The notes beneath the pieces are model-generated. The model saw nothing but the letters and a program-made list of their open reading frames with translations, was not told the origin of the DNA and searched no databases. From Phenylobacterium montanum (GTDB taxonomy: Bacteria > Pseudomonadota > Alphaproteobacteria > Caulobacterales > Caulobacteraceae), in contig NZ_CP073078.1 of assembly GCF_018135625.1 (NCBI RefSeq), forward strand, positions 4,992,501-5,056,500: DNA of 64,000 bases, written 5' to 3'. The translations under genes and the position numbers were made by a program. Of this stretch, positions 51,436 through 60,036 are shown piece by piece; within the stretch, counting starts at the first letter, position 1, and every line of letters begins with the position of its first letter.

Positions 51436-53013
51436 ATGGCCGATCCCCCGCGCGCGACCGCCAGCCTGAAGGACGCCCTGGCTCATGCCCGTGGCCTTCT
51501 GGAGCGCGAACCGGCCCTGGCGGCGGCCCAGGCGCGGGAGATCCTGCAAGTCGCGCCGGAACAGCCCGACGCAGCCCTGATTCTGGGCGTGGCGCTTGGC
51601 CGGCTGGGGGACCTGGAGGGCGCGGCGGCTGTCCTGGCGCCGCTCGTCGAAGCTCGTCCCGAGGCGGCGATCGCCCGGTACGAGTTGGCGCTCGTACTCT
51701 ATCGCCTGGGCCGCCCAGCGGCCGCGTCGCCGCATCTGCAGGACGCCCTGACGCCAATGGCGCGCTACCTGCGAGGTGCGGTGTTGATGGCCCTGGGCGA
51801 GCCAGAGCGCGCGGCGGCCGATTTCCACGCGCTCGCCGAGTTGGACCCGCGCCAGCCGGGTCCCAGGCTCTCACTCGGCCATGCGCTGAAGGAGCTCGGG
51901 CGGACCGGCGAGGCGGCGGAGGCCTATCGCCGGGCGTTGACCATTGCTCCGGGCCTGGGCGAGGCCTGGTGGAGTCTCGCCAACCTGAAGACCTTCCGCT
52001 TCAGCGACGCCGACTTGGCGGCGATGCAGGCCCTGGCGGCGCGGCCGACCCTCTCGCCCCAGGATCGCATTGCTATCGGCTTCGCCCTGGGCAAGGCGCT
52101 GGAGGACGCCGGCGATCCTGCCGCCGCCTTCGCCTGCTACCAGCGAGGAAACGCCGCCCGGCGCGCCGGCCAGCCCTACGACGCCGCCGGCAATACAGCC
52201 TTCGTCCGCCGCTCGATCGACGCCTTCACCCCGGCCCTGTTCGCGGCGCGGGCGGGGCAGGGCGATCCGGCGACCGATCCGATCTTCATCCTCGGCCTGC
52301 CGCGCTCGGGCTCGACCCTGGTCGAGCAGATCCTGGCCAGCCATTCGAAGGTCGAGGGCGTGGGCGAACTGCCTGACCTGACCGCCATCGCGCGGCGCGT
52401 GGCCGGCGTCGATCCGAACGCTTATCCGGCCTGCCTGGCGAGCCTCGGCGCCGCGGACCTGGCCGCCCTGGGCGCGGAATACCTAGAGCGCACGCGGCCT
52501 ATGCGCAAACTCGGCCGGCCGCTGTTCATCGACAAGTTTCCCAGCAATTTCCTGCATGTGGGCCTGATCCGGCTGATCCTGCCGAACGCGAAGATCGTCG
52601 ACGCCCGCCGCCATCCGATGGCCTGCTGCTTTTCGGCCTACAAGCAGCTGTTCGCCGAGGGGCAGGCCTACAGCTACGACCTCGCCGACCTTGGCCGCTA
52701 CTATCGCGACTATGTGGAGTTGATGGCCCATTTCGACGCCGTGCAGCCGGGGCGGATGCATCGCGTGATCTATGAACGCCTGGTCGAGGACCCGGATCGG
52801 GAAATCCGCAGCCTGCTGGCCTATTGCGGCCTCGACTTCGAACAGGCCTGCCTCGATTTCCACCGGACCGTCCGCCCCGTGCGCACCGCCAGCGCCGCTC
52901 AGGTGCGCCGGCCGCTGTTCAAGGATGCGGTGGACCATTGGCGCGCCTTCGAGCCGTGGCTCGGGGCCCTGCGCGAAGCCTTGGGGCCGGTGATCGAGGC
53001 CTGGGCCGGATGA
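51436..53013 (+). CDS. TPR-containing sulfotransferase
   Basis: 525 residues from the ATG at 51436 with AAGGAAG upstream. Residues ~1-230 are tetratricopeptide repeats. The C-terminal domain is a PAPS-dependent sulfotransferase: the 5'-phosphosulfate loop is LGLPRSGSTLVEQILASH starting at residue 286, and IDKFPSNFLHVGLI and RHPMACCFSAYKQLF lie in the positions of the 3'-phosphate site. The enzyme would transfer sulfate to a protein or small molecule. In Caulobacterales and sphingomonads such genes commonly precede TonB receptors, as here, but the biological reason is not known. Confidence 0.9.
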   Translation: MADPPRATASLKDALAHARGLLEREPALAAAQAREILQVAPEQPDAALILGVALGRLGDLEGAAAVLAPLVEARPEAAIARYELALVLYRLGRPAAASPHLQDALTPMARYLRGAVLMALGEPERAAADFHALAELDPRQPGPRLSLGHALKELGRTGEAAEAYRRALTIAPGLGEAWWSLANLKTFRFSDADLAAMQALAARPTLSPQDRIAIGFALGKALEDAGDPAAAFACYQRGNAARRAGQPYDAAGNTAFVRRSIDAFTPALFAARAGQGDPATDPIFILGLPRSGSTLVEQILASHSKVEGVGELPDLTAIARRVAGVDPNAYPACLASLGAADLAALGAEYLERTRPMRKLGRPLFIDKFPSNFLHVGLIRLILPNAKIVDARRHPMACCFSAYKQLFAEGQAYSYDLADLGRYYRDYVELMAHFDAVQPGRMHRVIYERLVEDPDREIRSLLAYCGLDFEQACLDFHRTVRPVRTASAAQVRRPLFKDAVDHWRAFEPWLGALREALGPVIEAWAG

Positions 53014-53234
53014 GTTTTGCGAACAGCCGAGGCCTCCGATGACTTTTTTGGATGAGCCCATCCATTAATTCGGCTTTCGACCGTGCGTTCTGCGGTGGAA
53101 CCTGCTGCTCGGGTTCAGTGTCTTGCAGAGACGATTTCCAACAAAAGGAAGTCGCCGCAGGCGCTGCCGGCAACATTCGGCGCAACCGTCATGAACAATG
53201 ACGGGTTGATGCTGCACAGCAGGGGGATATCGGC

Positions 53235-55706
53235 GTGGTTCAATTGCATTCGGTCGCGCGTCGCCGCAGCCTGAACTCGTGGAGACTGGCGATGATGCTG
53301 GTCTCGGGCGTCAGCGCGGCCGCCCTGTCGCGGGGCGCGGCCCTGGCGGCGGATGCGCCGGCGGCCAAGGACGCCAATACGGTCCAGGAGGTTGTGGTCA
53401 CGGCCAGCCGCTCCGGCGCCCAGTCGCTGCAGAAGATGTCGATGGCCATATCGGCGGTGAACGTCGACAAGATCGACAAGGCCGGCCAGCAGAGCCTGAC
53501 CGACCTCGCCAAATACACGCCCTCGCTGTCGATCACCGAGGGCGCGCCGGGCTTCAACAAGTTCGACATGCGGGGCCTGGCCACCGGCGCCTACCGCACC
53601 TCGGACACCTCGGACCGCTCCCTGGTGGCGGTCTATGTCGATGACACCCCGATCTCGGTCCAGGGCCAGACGCCGGACCTGAAGGTCTATGACCTGGAGC
53701 GGGTGGAGATTCTGCGCGGGCCGCAAGGCACCCTCTATGGCGCGGGCTCCATGGCCGGCACGGTGCGCTTCATCACCGCCAAGCCCAACACCCACCAGAC
53801 CTTCGGCACGCTGGAGGTGGCCGGCTACGACACCGAGCACGGGGCCGGCAGCTATAACCTGAAGGGCATGATCAACATGCCGCTGATCCCCGACACCCTG
53901 GCTCTGCGGGCCACGGTTTATCAGGGCGAGGACGGTGGCTACATCGACAATATCGGCCTGCGCAACAAGAAGGACGCCAATCTCGCCCGCACCTTGCAGG
54001 CGCGCGCCGCCCTGCGCTGGACGCCGAACGACAAGTTCACCGCCGACCTCGCCTTCACCACCGAGCAGAGCCAGGCCTATGGGCTGAACTCGGCCTTCAC
54101 GGGCCTGAAGCCCTACACCATCTCGACCAATTCGCCGGAAGGCACGACCGACGACTTCAACCTGGTCCAGCTGAACCTGGACTATGACGCCGGCTTTGCG
54201 AACCTGGTCTCGTCCACCGCCTACACCCACCGGCGGATCGGCTTCCATCTCAGCGACGAGCCGACCATCGGCTATTTCTTCCAGGACTATACCGGCCTGC
54301 CGGTCAGCTCGACCACCTATCCGCTGTACGACCAGCCGGCGAGCTACAACCAGCAGGTCACCAACAGCATCCCGGCCGAACACTATACGATCGACAACAA
54401 GGTCGACGACTTCATGGAGGAGGTTCGCCTGGTCTCTAAGGACGACGGGCCGATCAAGTGGAACGTCGGCGTGTTCTACGAGCGCCAGACGCGCAACCTC
54501 TACCAGGACATCCCGGTGCCGGGCTTCGACACCCTGTCCTACATGAATTACTTCTACGGGCCCTTCAGCACGCCGAACGGCCTCTACAATTCCAAGACCG
54601 TCGACGCCGCCTTCAACGCCAACGACATCTTCTCCGGCCTGCAGAACGAGAGCGAGCACCAGGTCGCCATCTTCACCGACGACACCTGGCACGTGACCAG
54701 GAAGCTGGATCTGAGCGCCGGGGTGCGCTGGTTCGACTTCTCGGAGAAGTACTACCTGTTCGAGGGCGGGGTTTACGGCGTGATCAACCACGTGCCGCTG
54801 ACCGAGAACGCCACCCAGAAGGCCAACGGCTTCAATCCGCGCGTGAACGTGACCTATCACGTCAGCGACGACTTCATGGCCTATGCCGAGGCGGCCAAGG
54901 GCTTCCGCTATGGCGGCGCCAACCAGCCGGTGCCGATCGGAAGCTCGGGCATCGCCCTGACGTGCAAGAACAACCTGGCGTCCTACGGCTACAGTTCGGC
55001 CCCGCTGAACTTCGGCCCGGACCATCTGTGGAGCTACTCGGTCGGGGAAAAGGGCAAGTTCGCCGACGGCCGCGTCACCCTGAACGCCGACGCCTACTGG
55101 ATCGACTGGAGCGACGTACAGACGCGCCTGCTCCTGAACTGCTCGTACTTCTTCACCGACAACAAGGGCAAGATCCAGAGCCGGGGGGTCGAGGCCGAGT
55201 CCACCATCCGCCTGACCCATGAGCTGACCCTGACAGCCAGCGGCTCGTACAACGACTCCCACGCCGACGGGAACATCCCGACCGTGGGCGCCTTCGACGG
55301 CAACACCACGCCCTATTTCCCCAAGTGGATCGCCTCGCTGATCCTCTACTACGATCGGCCGCTGGAGAACGGGACGCTGCACGCCCAACTCGGCTACCAG
55401 TACCGCGGCAAGGAGCAGACGACGTTCGACCCGCTGGCGACCATCTACAACGCCACCACGGGCGTGCTGTCTCCGAACGGGGCGAGCAAGACCTTCGCCA
55501 TCATTCCGGCGACCAACAACCTCAGCGCCTCGCTGGCCTATGACCTCGGCAACTACGAGTTCGGGGTGTTCGGCAACAACCTGACCGACGGGGTCAAGGA
55601 GACCGACATCGGGCGCGCCACCTATTATGCGATCTACCAGGCCGGCGATCGGGCCACCATGGCGCGGCCGCGGACCATCGGCGCGCGGTTCAAGGTCAAG
55701 TTCTAG
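53235..55706 (+). CDS. TonB-dependent receptor
   Basis: 823 residues from the GTG at 53235 with AGGGGGA upstream. Signal sequence at ~1-39 (RLAMMLVSGVSAAALSRG), a TonB box near EVVVTASRS, a plug with VYVDDTPISVQGQTPDLKVY and VEILRGPQGTLYGAGSMAGT, and a beta-barrel ending RTIGARFKVKF. Two conserved cysteines in the barrel (ALTCKNNL and LLNCSYFF) could be disulfide-bonded. The class with RGPQGTLYG is the siderophore/small-molecule-like branch. It lies 221 bases after the TPR-sulfotransferase and before an alpha/beta hydrolase, with a terminator between. The ligand is unknown. Confidence 0.93.
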   Translation: MVQLHSVARRRSLNSWRLAMMLVSGVSAAALSRGAALAADAPAAKDANTVQEVVVTASRSGAQSLQKMSMAISAVNVDKIDKAGQQSLTDLAKYTPSLSITEGAPGFNKFDMRGLATGAYRTSDTSDRSLVAVYVDDTPISVQGQTPDLKVYDLERVEILRGPQGTLYGAGSMAGTVRFITAKPNTHQTFGTLEVAGYDTEHGAGSYNLKGMINMPLIPDTLALRATVYQGEDGGYIDNIGLRNKKDANLARTLQARAALRWTPNDKFTADLAFTTEQSQAYGLNSAFTGLKPYTISTNSPEGTTDDFNLVQLNLDYDAGFANLVSSTAYTHRRIGFHLSDEPTIGYFFQDYTGLPVSSTTYPLYDQPASYNQQVTNSIPAEHYTIDNKVDDFMEEVRLVSKDDGPIKWNVGVFYERQTRNLYQDIPVPGFDTLSYMNYFYGPFSTPNGLYNSKTVDAAFNANDIFSGLQNESEHQVAIFTDDTWHVTRKLDLSAGVRWFDFSEKYYLFEGGVYGVINHVPLTENATQKANGFNPRVNVTYHVSDDFMAYAEAAKGFRYGGANQPVPIGSSGIALTCKNNLASYGYSSAPLNFGPDHLWSYSVGEKGKFADGRVTLNADAYWIDWSDVQTRLLLNCSYFFTDNKGKIQSRGVEAESTIRLTHELTLTASGSYNDSHADGNIPTVGAFDGNTTPYFPKWIASLILYYDRPLENGTLHAQLGYQYRGKEQTTFDPLATIYNATTGVLSPNGASKTFAIIPATNNLSASLAYDLGNYEFGVFGNNLTDGVKETDIGRATYYAIYQAGDRATMARPRTIGARFKVKF

Positions 55707-55760
55707 GGTTCAAAGGTCCCCTCTCGCCGGAAACGCAGGTCTTGCATTGCGGCGATCCCT

Positions 55761-55787
55761 GGGCTCCTTCGGGAGCCCATCTTTTTT
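55761..55787 (+). terminator. Intrinsic terminator after the TonB receptor
   Basis: GGGCTCC and GGAGCCC form a 7-bp stem around TTCG (55761-55778), followed by AT, C and TTTTTT (55782-55787). It lies only 13 bases before the ATG of the next gene. Confidence 0.88.
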
Positions 55788-55800
55788 GGAAACCAGGCCC

Positions 55801-57123
55801 ATGCTGCGCGCGCTACTCGCTCTGATCCTCGCATTGGCCGCGGTCGGCGCGCCCGCCCGCGCCGCCGCGCCGAGCGTTCCAGGCGTCGATGCGCCTGAGC
55901 TGGCGAAGCTGGGGCCTTACGGTGTCGGGCTTAAGCGGATCGAGCTGGTGCAACCGGGCCAGGCGGACCTGACGCGGCTGGACGCCAAGACCGGCGCAGC
56001 GCCCCTGGTCGACCGCCATCTGCCGGTCAGCCTGTGGTATCCGGCGACCCCGGCGCCGGGCGCCGCGACCGTCCGCTATCACGGCGGCCTGACGCCTGAG
56101 CGCGCCGACCAGCCGCCCGTGCCGATCGATGCCGAAGGGATCGCCGTGGAGGACGCGCCGGCGGTCAAGGGGCAGGGCTTTCCCCTGGTGATCCTCAGCC
56201 ACGGCTATGGCGGCGCGCCCGAGGCGATGACCTGGCTGGCCGAGAACCTGGCCTCCAAGGGCTATGTGGTCGCGGCCATCGCCCACCGGGACCCGGCCTA
56301 TGGCGACCCGCGCGGCTTTTCTGGGCCGCTGCTGCGCCGGCCCTTGGACATCGCCTTCGTCGCCCGGTCGCTGCAGGCGGAGATCCTCGCCGGGCGAGGG
56401 CCGCTGGCTGGTGTCGCCGACCCGGATCGCATAGCCCTGATCGGCTATTCCATGGGCGGCTATGGCGTGCTGACCGAGGCCGCCGGCGGCTTCGATGCGG
56501 CCGGCGCCCCGGCGAAGGTGCTGCCCCCGGCCTATGTCGGGCCCTACCTGCCGGGCGGGGCGCTACGCGAGCAGGCGACGCTCTCAGGCGTCAAGGCGGT
56601 GGTGGCCATCTCGCCCTTCACCCGCGCCCCGGCCGGGCCGGTGCTGTCCGAGCCGACCCTGGCTGCGCTCAGGACCCCGCTTTTGATGATCGCGGGCGAC
56701 CAGGACCGCACGGTGGGGTTCGAAGGGGTGAAGACGACCTTCGACCAAGCGGTCCATGCGCCGCGCCGGCTGCTGGTATTCCGCGAGGCCGGCCATTCCC
56801 TGGGCATGAACCCGGCCGCGGACGCCGACCGATCAGGCCTGTGGGCGCTGGACTGGTTCGAAGATCCGGTCTGGCGCAAGGATCGGACACTGGCGATCGA
56901 GCAGCACTTCATCAGCGCCTTCCTCGACCGCTGGGTGAAGGGGGACCTTACCCGCGACGCCTATCTGAACGTCGCCGAGCCAATCTCGGACCACGCCGTC
57001 TGGCCCCAGGCCGGCGCCTACGGCGCCTACAGCCCGGGCGCGGCGCCGATCACCGTCTGGAAGGGATTCCAGAGGGTGCACAGCGCCGGGCTCGAACTGT
57101 GGTCGGGGGAAGTCGGCCGCTAG
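55801..57123 (+). CDS. Exported alpha/beta hydrolase
   Basis: 440 residues from the ATG at 55801, which opens a signal peptide (LRALLALILALAAVGAPARA). The alpha/beta-hydrolase fold is seen in VILSHGYGGAPEAMTWLAEN (oxyanion region) and the nucleophile elbow GYSMGG with Ser217. The acid residue is likely in IAGDQDRTVGFE, and the His in FREAGHSLGM. It resembles platelet-activating-factor acetylhydrolase-like and dienelactone-hydrolase-like enzymes; the substrate is unknown. No promoter can fit between the terminator and this ATG, so expression comes by read-through from the TonB receptor. Confidence 0.87.
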   Translation: MLRALLALILALAAVGAPARAAAPSVPGVDAPELAKLGPYGVGLKRIELVQPGQADLTRLDAKTGAAPLVDRHLPVSLWYPATPAPGAATVRYHGGLTPERADQPPVPIDAEGIAVEDAPAVKGQGFPLVILSHGYGGAPEAMTWLAENLASKGYVVAAIAHRDPAYGDPRGFSGPLLRRPLDIAFVARSLQAEILAGRGPLAGVADPDRIALIGYSMGGYGVLTEAAGGFDAAGAPAKVLPPAYVGPYLPGGALREQATLSGVKAVVAISPFTRAPAGPVLSEPTLAALRTPLLMIAGDQDRTVGFEGVKTTFDQAVHAPRRLLVFREAGHSLGMNPAADADRSGLWALDWFEDPVWRKDRTLAIEQHFISAFLDRWVKGDLTRDAYLNVAEPISDHAVWPQAGAYGAYSPGAAPITVWKGFQRVHSAGLELWSGEVGR

Positions 57124-57159
57124 AGGGGGCCAGGCACTACCAAATTCGCCACCCCAATT

Positions 57160-57284
57160 CCGCTCATCCCGGCGAATGCCAGGACCCAGATCCTATGGCG
57201 CAGGCTTTCGGCTTGAGGTCATGAGAAAACTCCACCCGCTCGGAGTCCTATGATCTGGGTCCCGGCATTCGCCGGGATGAGCGG
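57160..57284. repeat. Paired inverted repeat element, copy 2
   Basis: The left end (57160-57192) and the inverted right end (57252-57284) are almost the same 33-base sequence as in copy 1 at 9444-9567. One base differs in the left end (CCAGG for CCGGG). The whole element is 125 bases against 124. The interiors are unrelated in sequence, so only the ends and the spacing are kept. It sits between the convergent hydrolase and small-protein genes. Confidence 0.85.
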
Positions 57285-57331
57285 CTGAAAATTCAGATCA
57301 CTCTGAAATCAACGAGCAACAAGCCGCCGGA

Positions 57332-57625
57332 TCAGTGCGGCGCCGACTGGTCGACCGCCTGCTTGTTGGCCTTGGCCTGGTCGTCGACGGCCTTCTTCTG
57401 GGCGTCGGCGGATTGCGAGATCGCCTTCTTGGCGTGATGGCGAGCGCGCCGGGCATGCTTCTTGGCCGACTTCATGTCGGCCTTGGCGGCCTTGGATTCG
57501 TCCTTGGCCACCTTGGCCTGATCGCTCGCCGCCGCGGCGGTCTGGCTGTTGTCTTGTGCGAGCGCCAGGGCAGGTGTCGCCCCCAGCGCCAGAACCGCCG
57601 CAGCCGTCAGCAGAAATCGTTTCAT
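57332..57625 (-). CDS. Small exported Lys/Ala-rich protein
   Basis: 97 residues from the ATG at 57625 (GGAAGGACTGAC directly upstream). Signal peptide at ~1-23 (LLTAAAVLALGATPALALA). The mature part is a single long, highly charged helix of Ala, Lys, Asp and His (KDESKAAKADMKSAKKHARR, then ARHHAKKAISQSADAQ), with no cysteine. Such proteins are common in alphaproteobacterial periplasm and may be structural or bind nucleic acids or metals; no family is recognised. It is convergent with the hydrolase. Confidence 0.75.
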   Translation of the reverse strand: MKRFLLTAAAVLALGATPALALAQDNSQTAAAASDQAKVAKDESKAAKADMKSAKKHARRARHHAKKAISQSADAQKKAVDDQAKANKQAVDQSAPH

Positions 57626-57697
57626 GTCAGTCCTTCCGAATGTCCAGCCCGCAGCAACCAACGGTCGGAGACGGGATGCGTTGCAGGAAGATCAGAC

Positions 57698-58669
57698 TTA
57701 GGCCTCAGGCGGAGCGCCGGCGGCATGGGCGCCGAAGCGCCCGATCATCCAGCTGCGGAACAGGGCGATCACCGGGTCGCCCAGGTCCTCGGGGTGGAAC
57801 TTCAGGTAGTAGCCATAGCCCTCTTCGAACGTGGCGCTGGGGAAGGGCGCGATCAGGCGGCCGGCCTTGACCTCGTCGGCCAGCATGTCGACGTCGGCCA
57901 GCACCACCCCATCGCCGGACGTGGCGTACTGAACCGCCGACATGGCGGTGTCGAAGGCCAGGCCCCGGTCGGTGTCGAGGCTCAAGCCGCACTGGCGGGC
58001 GAAGGTGGTCCAGAGAAAGTCGCGCGGCTGGTTGTCCAGCTTGGTGTGCAAGAGTTCGTTCGAGGCCAGGAACTCGCCCAGGGTCTTGCCCTTCTCCCGC
58101 TCTGCCAGGTCGGGCGAGCACATGGGCGTCACCCGCACCATCCAGAGCAGGTCTGTGACCCGGTCGTCGACGCTGGGGCGGTCATAGACCACCGCCACAT
58201 CCAGGTCCTGCGAGGGCAGGCCGGTGACGTGGCTGGAGGAGACGTCGATGCGGATGTCGGGGAACTCGCGGCGGAAGTCCCTGAGGATCGGCAGGGCCAT
58301 GTGGTGCAGCAGCGAGGGCGGCATGTGCACCCGTAGCGTCCGCGCGCTGCGCTCGCCCTGCTGGATCAGGTTCAGGGTCTGCTCGATGCGGTCGAAGGCC
58401 TTGGCCACCACGGGCAGGAGGGCGGCGCCGGCCTCGGTCAGCACCAGGCCCGACGGCTTGCGCTCCAGCAGCGGCTTGCCGAGCAGTTCTTCCAGGCTGA
58501 TCACGTGGCGGCTGAGCGCGCTCTGCGAGACGTGCAGGGCCTGGGCGCCCAGGGTGAAGCTGAGATTGCGGCCGACCGCCTCGTAGGCGCGGAGCGCGTT
58601 GAGCGGCAGCCAACGACGATTGATCACGAGTTGCGCCTGAGAATCGTTCCGAACGGATCTTTTTTGCAT
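57698..58669 (-). CDS. LysR family transcriptional regulator (GcvA-like)
   Basis: 323 residues from the ATG at 58669, shorter than the open frame but matching the family. The N-terminal winged HTH is LNALRAYEAVGRNLSFTLGA then LHVSQSALSRHVISLEELLG, typical of GcvA-like regulators. The effector domain follows from ~100 (LRVHMPPSLLHHMALPILRD). No Shine-Dalgarno was seen before the ATG. The gene is divergent from a fatty-acid-hydroxylase-type gene (158 bases between starts), the probable target. Confidence 0.88.
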   Translation of the reverse strand: MQKRSVRNDSQAQLVINRRWLPLNALRAYEAVGRNLSFTLGAQALHVSQSALSRHVISLEELLGKPLLERKPSGLVLTEAGAALLPVVAKAFDRIEQTLNLIQQGERSARTLRVHMPPSLLHHMALPILRDFRREFPDIRIDVSSSHVTGLPSQDLDVAVVYDRPSVDDRVTDLLWMVRVTPMCSPDLAEREKGKTLGEFLASNELLHTKLDNQPRDFLWTTFARQCGLSLDTDRGLAFDTAMSAVQYATSGDGVVLADVDMLADEVKAGRLIAPFPSATFEEGYGYYLKFHPEDLGDPVIALFRSWMIGRFGAHAAGAPPEA

Positions 58670-58827
58670 AGCGTCACGATTGGCCTGCGGCGCCAACGGC
58701 GAACTGCGTCGGCGGCGCCGAAATGCCGGGCGGCCAAAGGTTCTCGAGCCCAGAGCGGGGAATCTTTGTCGACACAACTTCGATCATTGGGGCTATTGGG
58801 GATGTTCTTGCGAACGGCGGGCCCAGC

Positions 58828-59865
58828 ATGATCATCGAACGGCGAGCACAGTTCTCGGAGCCGGTCGGGCGAGGCGGCGCCGGCGCGGATAAAATCCCTG
58901 GCCCCGTACTGGTGAGCTTCGCCGTCTATCTCGCCCTCGCCGGGGTAGCCTGGTGGGTGGTCGAGCGCCTGCTGCCGGACCGGCTGGTCCTGAATCTGTT
59001 TGGCCACGCCCTGGCGCTGAAGGAGCTGCATCGGCGTCTGGGCGGAATCCTGCTGGTCATGGCCGGCATGATCCCGGGTATCTTCGCGGCGGAGATCCTG
59101 CTGGGCGGCTGGCGCAACAGTTCCCTGCGCTACCTGCTGGTCGAGCGCACGGGTTCGGGCATGAGCGACCTTGTCTGCTTCCTGTGCGGGCAGGGGCGGG
59201 TGATGACCCTGGCGGCGATCGCCTTCACCTTCGGCGCCTCCCTGATCTCCGGCGAGTGGATCCATGACCGGCTGAGCGCGGCCACGGGGCTGTCCCTGTC
59301 GCTGGCGAGCGCTCCGGCGCTGCTGCAGATCATGATCTACCTCCTGATCTACACCTTCTTCGACTACTGGAACCACCGCGTCAGCCATACCCGATGGTTC
59401 TGGCCGCTGCATCGCTACCATCACTCCGCCGAAGAGTTCTCGGTGATGACGGCGGTTCGCACCCATCCGGCGACCTTCACAGACGTGGTCTCCACCACCC
59501 TGCCGGCGGCGGCGCTGAAGCTCTCGCCCGAGCTGATCCTCAGCGTGAACCTGTTCATCGTGGCGCTGCGCTACCTGATCCATTCCCGCATCGACTCCAA
59601 TTTCGGCTGGGTGGGCCGTTATTTGATCCAGTCCCCGACCCATCACCGGCTGCACCACATCCTCGACACCACCCTGCCGACCGCAAATTTCGCCCTGACG
59701 CCGCTCTGGGATCGCGTGTTCGGCACCTGGCGCGACGAGGGCGACCAGAGTGTCGTAATCGGGGTCAACACGCCCTATCGCCATGGGGCGTGGGTGCTGT
59801 CGGACATGTGGAGGGACTATTGCGACTTCTGGAAGGCCCTGGTCCTGCGCGAGACCAGCGGCTGA
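58828..59865 (+). CDS. Sterol desaturase / fatty acid hydroxylase superfamily membrane enzyme
   Basis: 345 residues from the ATG at 58828; an open frame starts earlier at 58723 but without a plausible start. Hydrophobic segments lie at ~25-45, 70-95, 120-150 and 170-190. The di-iron histidine clusters are HRVSH, HRYHH and HHRLHH, the expected pattern for this superfamily. The enzyme probably hydroxylates or desaturates a lipid in the inner membrane; the lipid is unknown. It is divergent from the LysR gene. A weak hairpin plus TTTTT is seen at 59919-59936. Confidence 0.88.
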   Translation: MIIERRAQFSEPVGRGGAGADKIPGPVLVSFAVYLALAGVAWWVVERLLPDRLVLNLFGHALALKELHRRLGGILLVMAGMIPGIFAAEILLGGWRNSSLRYLLVERTGSGMSDLVCFLCGQGRVMTLAAIAFTFGASLISGEWIHDRLSAATGLSLSLASAPALLQIMIYLLIYTFFDYWNHRVSHTRWFWPLHRYHHSAEEFSVMTAVRTHPATFTDVVSTTLPAAALKLSPELILSVNLFIVALRYLIHSRIDSNFGWVGRYLIQSPTHHRLHHILDTTLPTANFALTPLWDRVFGTWRDEGDQSVVIGVNTPYRHGAWVLSDMWRDYCDFWKALVLRETSG

Positions 59866-60036
59866 ACCCATTCGGGCCAACGAAGTGACGCAGGGCACAG
59901 CGTCGTCGGCCGACCTTCGCGCACGAGGCGCTTTTTCTGGACCTGGGCTGTCCTACGCATCAACAATGTTCAAGCGGGCCTGGGCGATTTAAGGCTAACT
60001 CAAAAGCGCCCATGCCGGGCGAGCGGGTACTTTGGA

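Noticed and set aside
57698-58777. Longer LysR open frame starting at 58777
   Set aside because: The extra N-terminal residues are Arg/Pro-rich and not typical of LysR proteins, whose HTH starts near the N-terminus; the ATG at 58669 gives a normal length.
59919-59936. A possible terminator after the fatty-acid-hydroxylase gene (GCGC stem plus TTTTT)
   Set aside because: The stem is only four base pairs, too weak to list as a feature.
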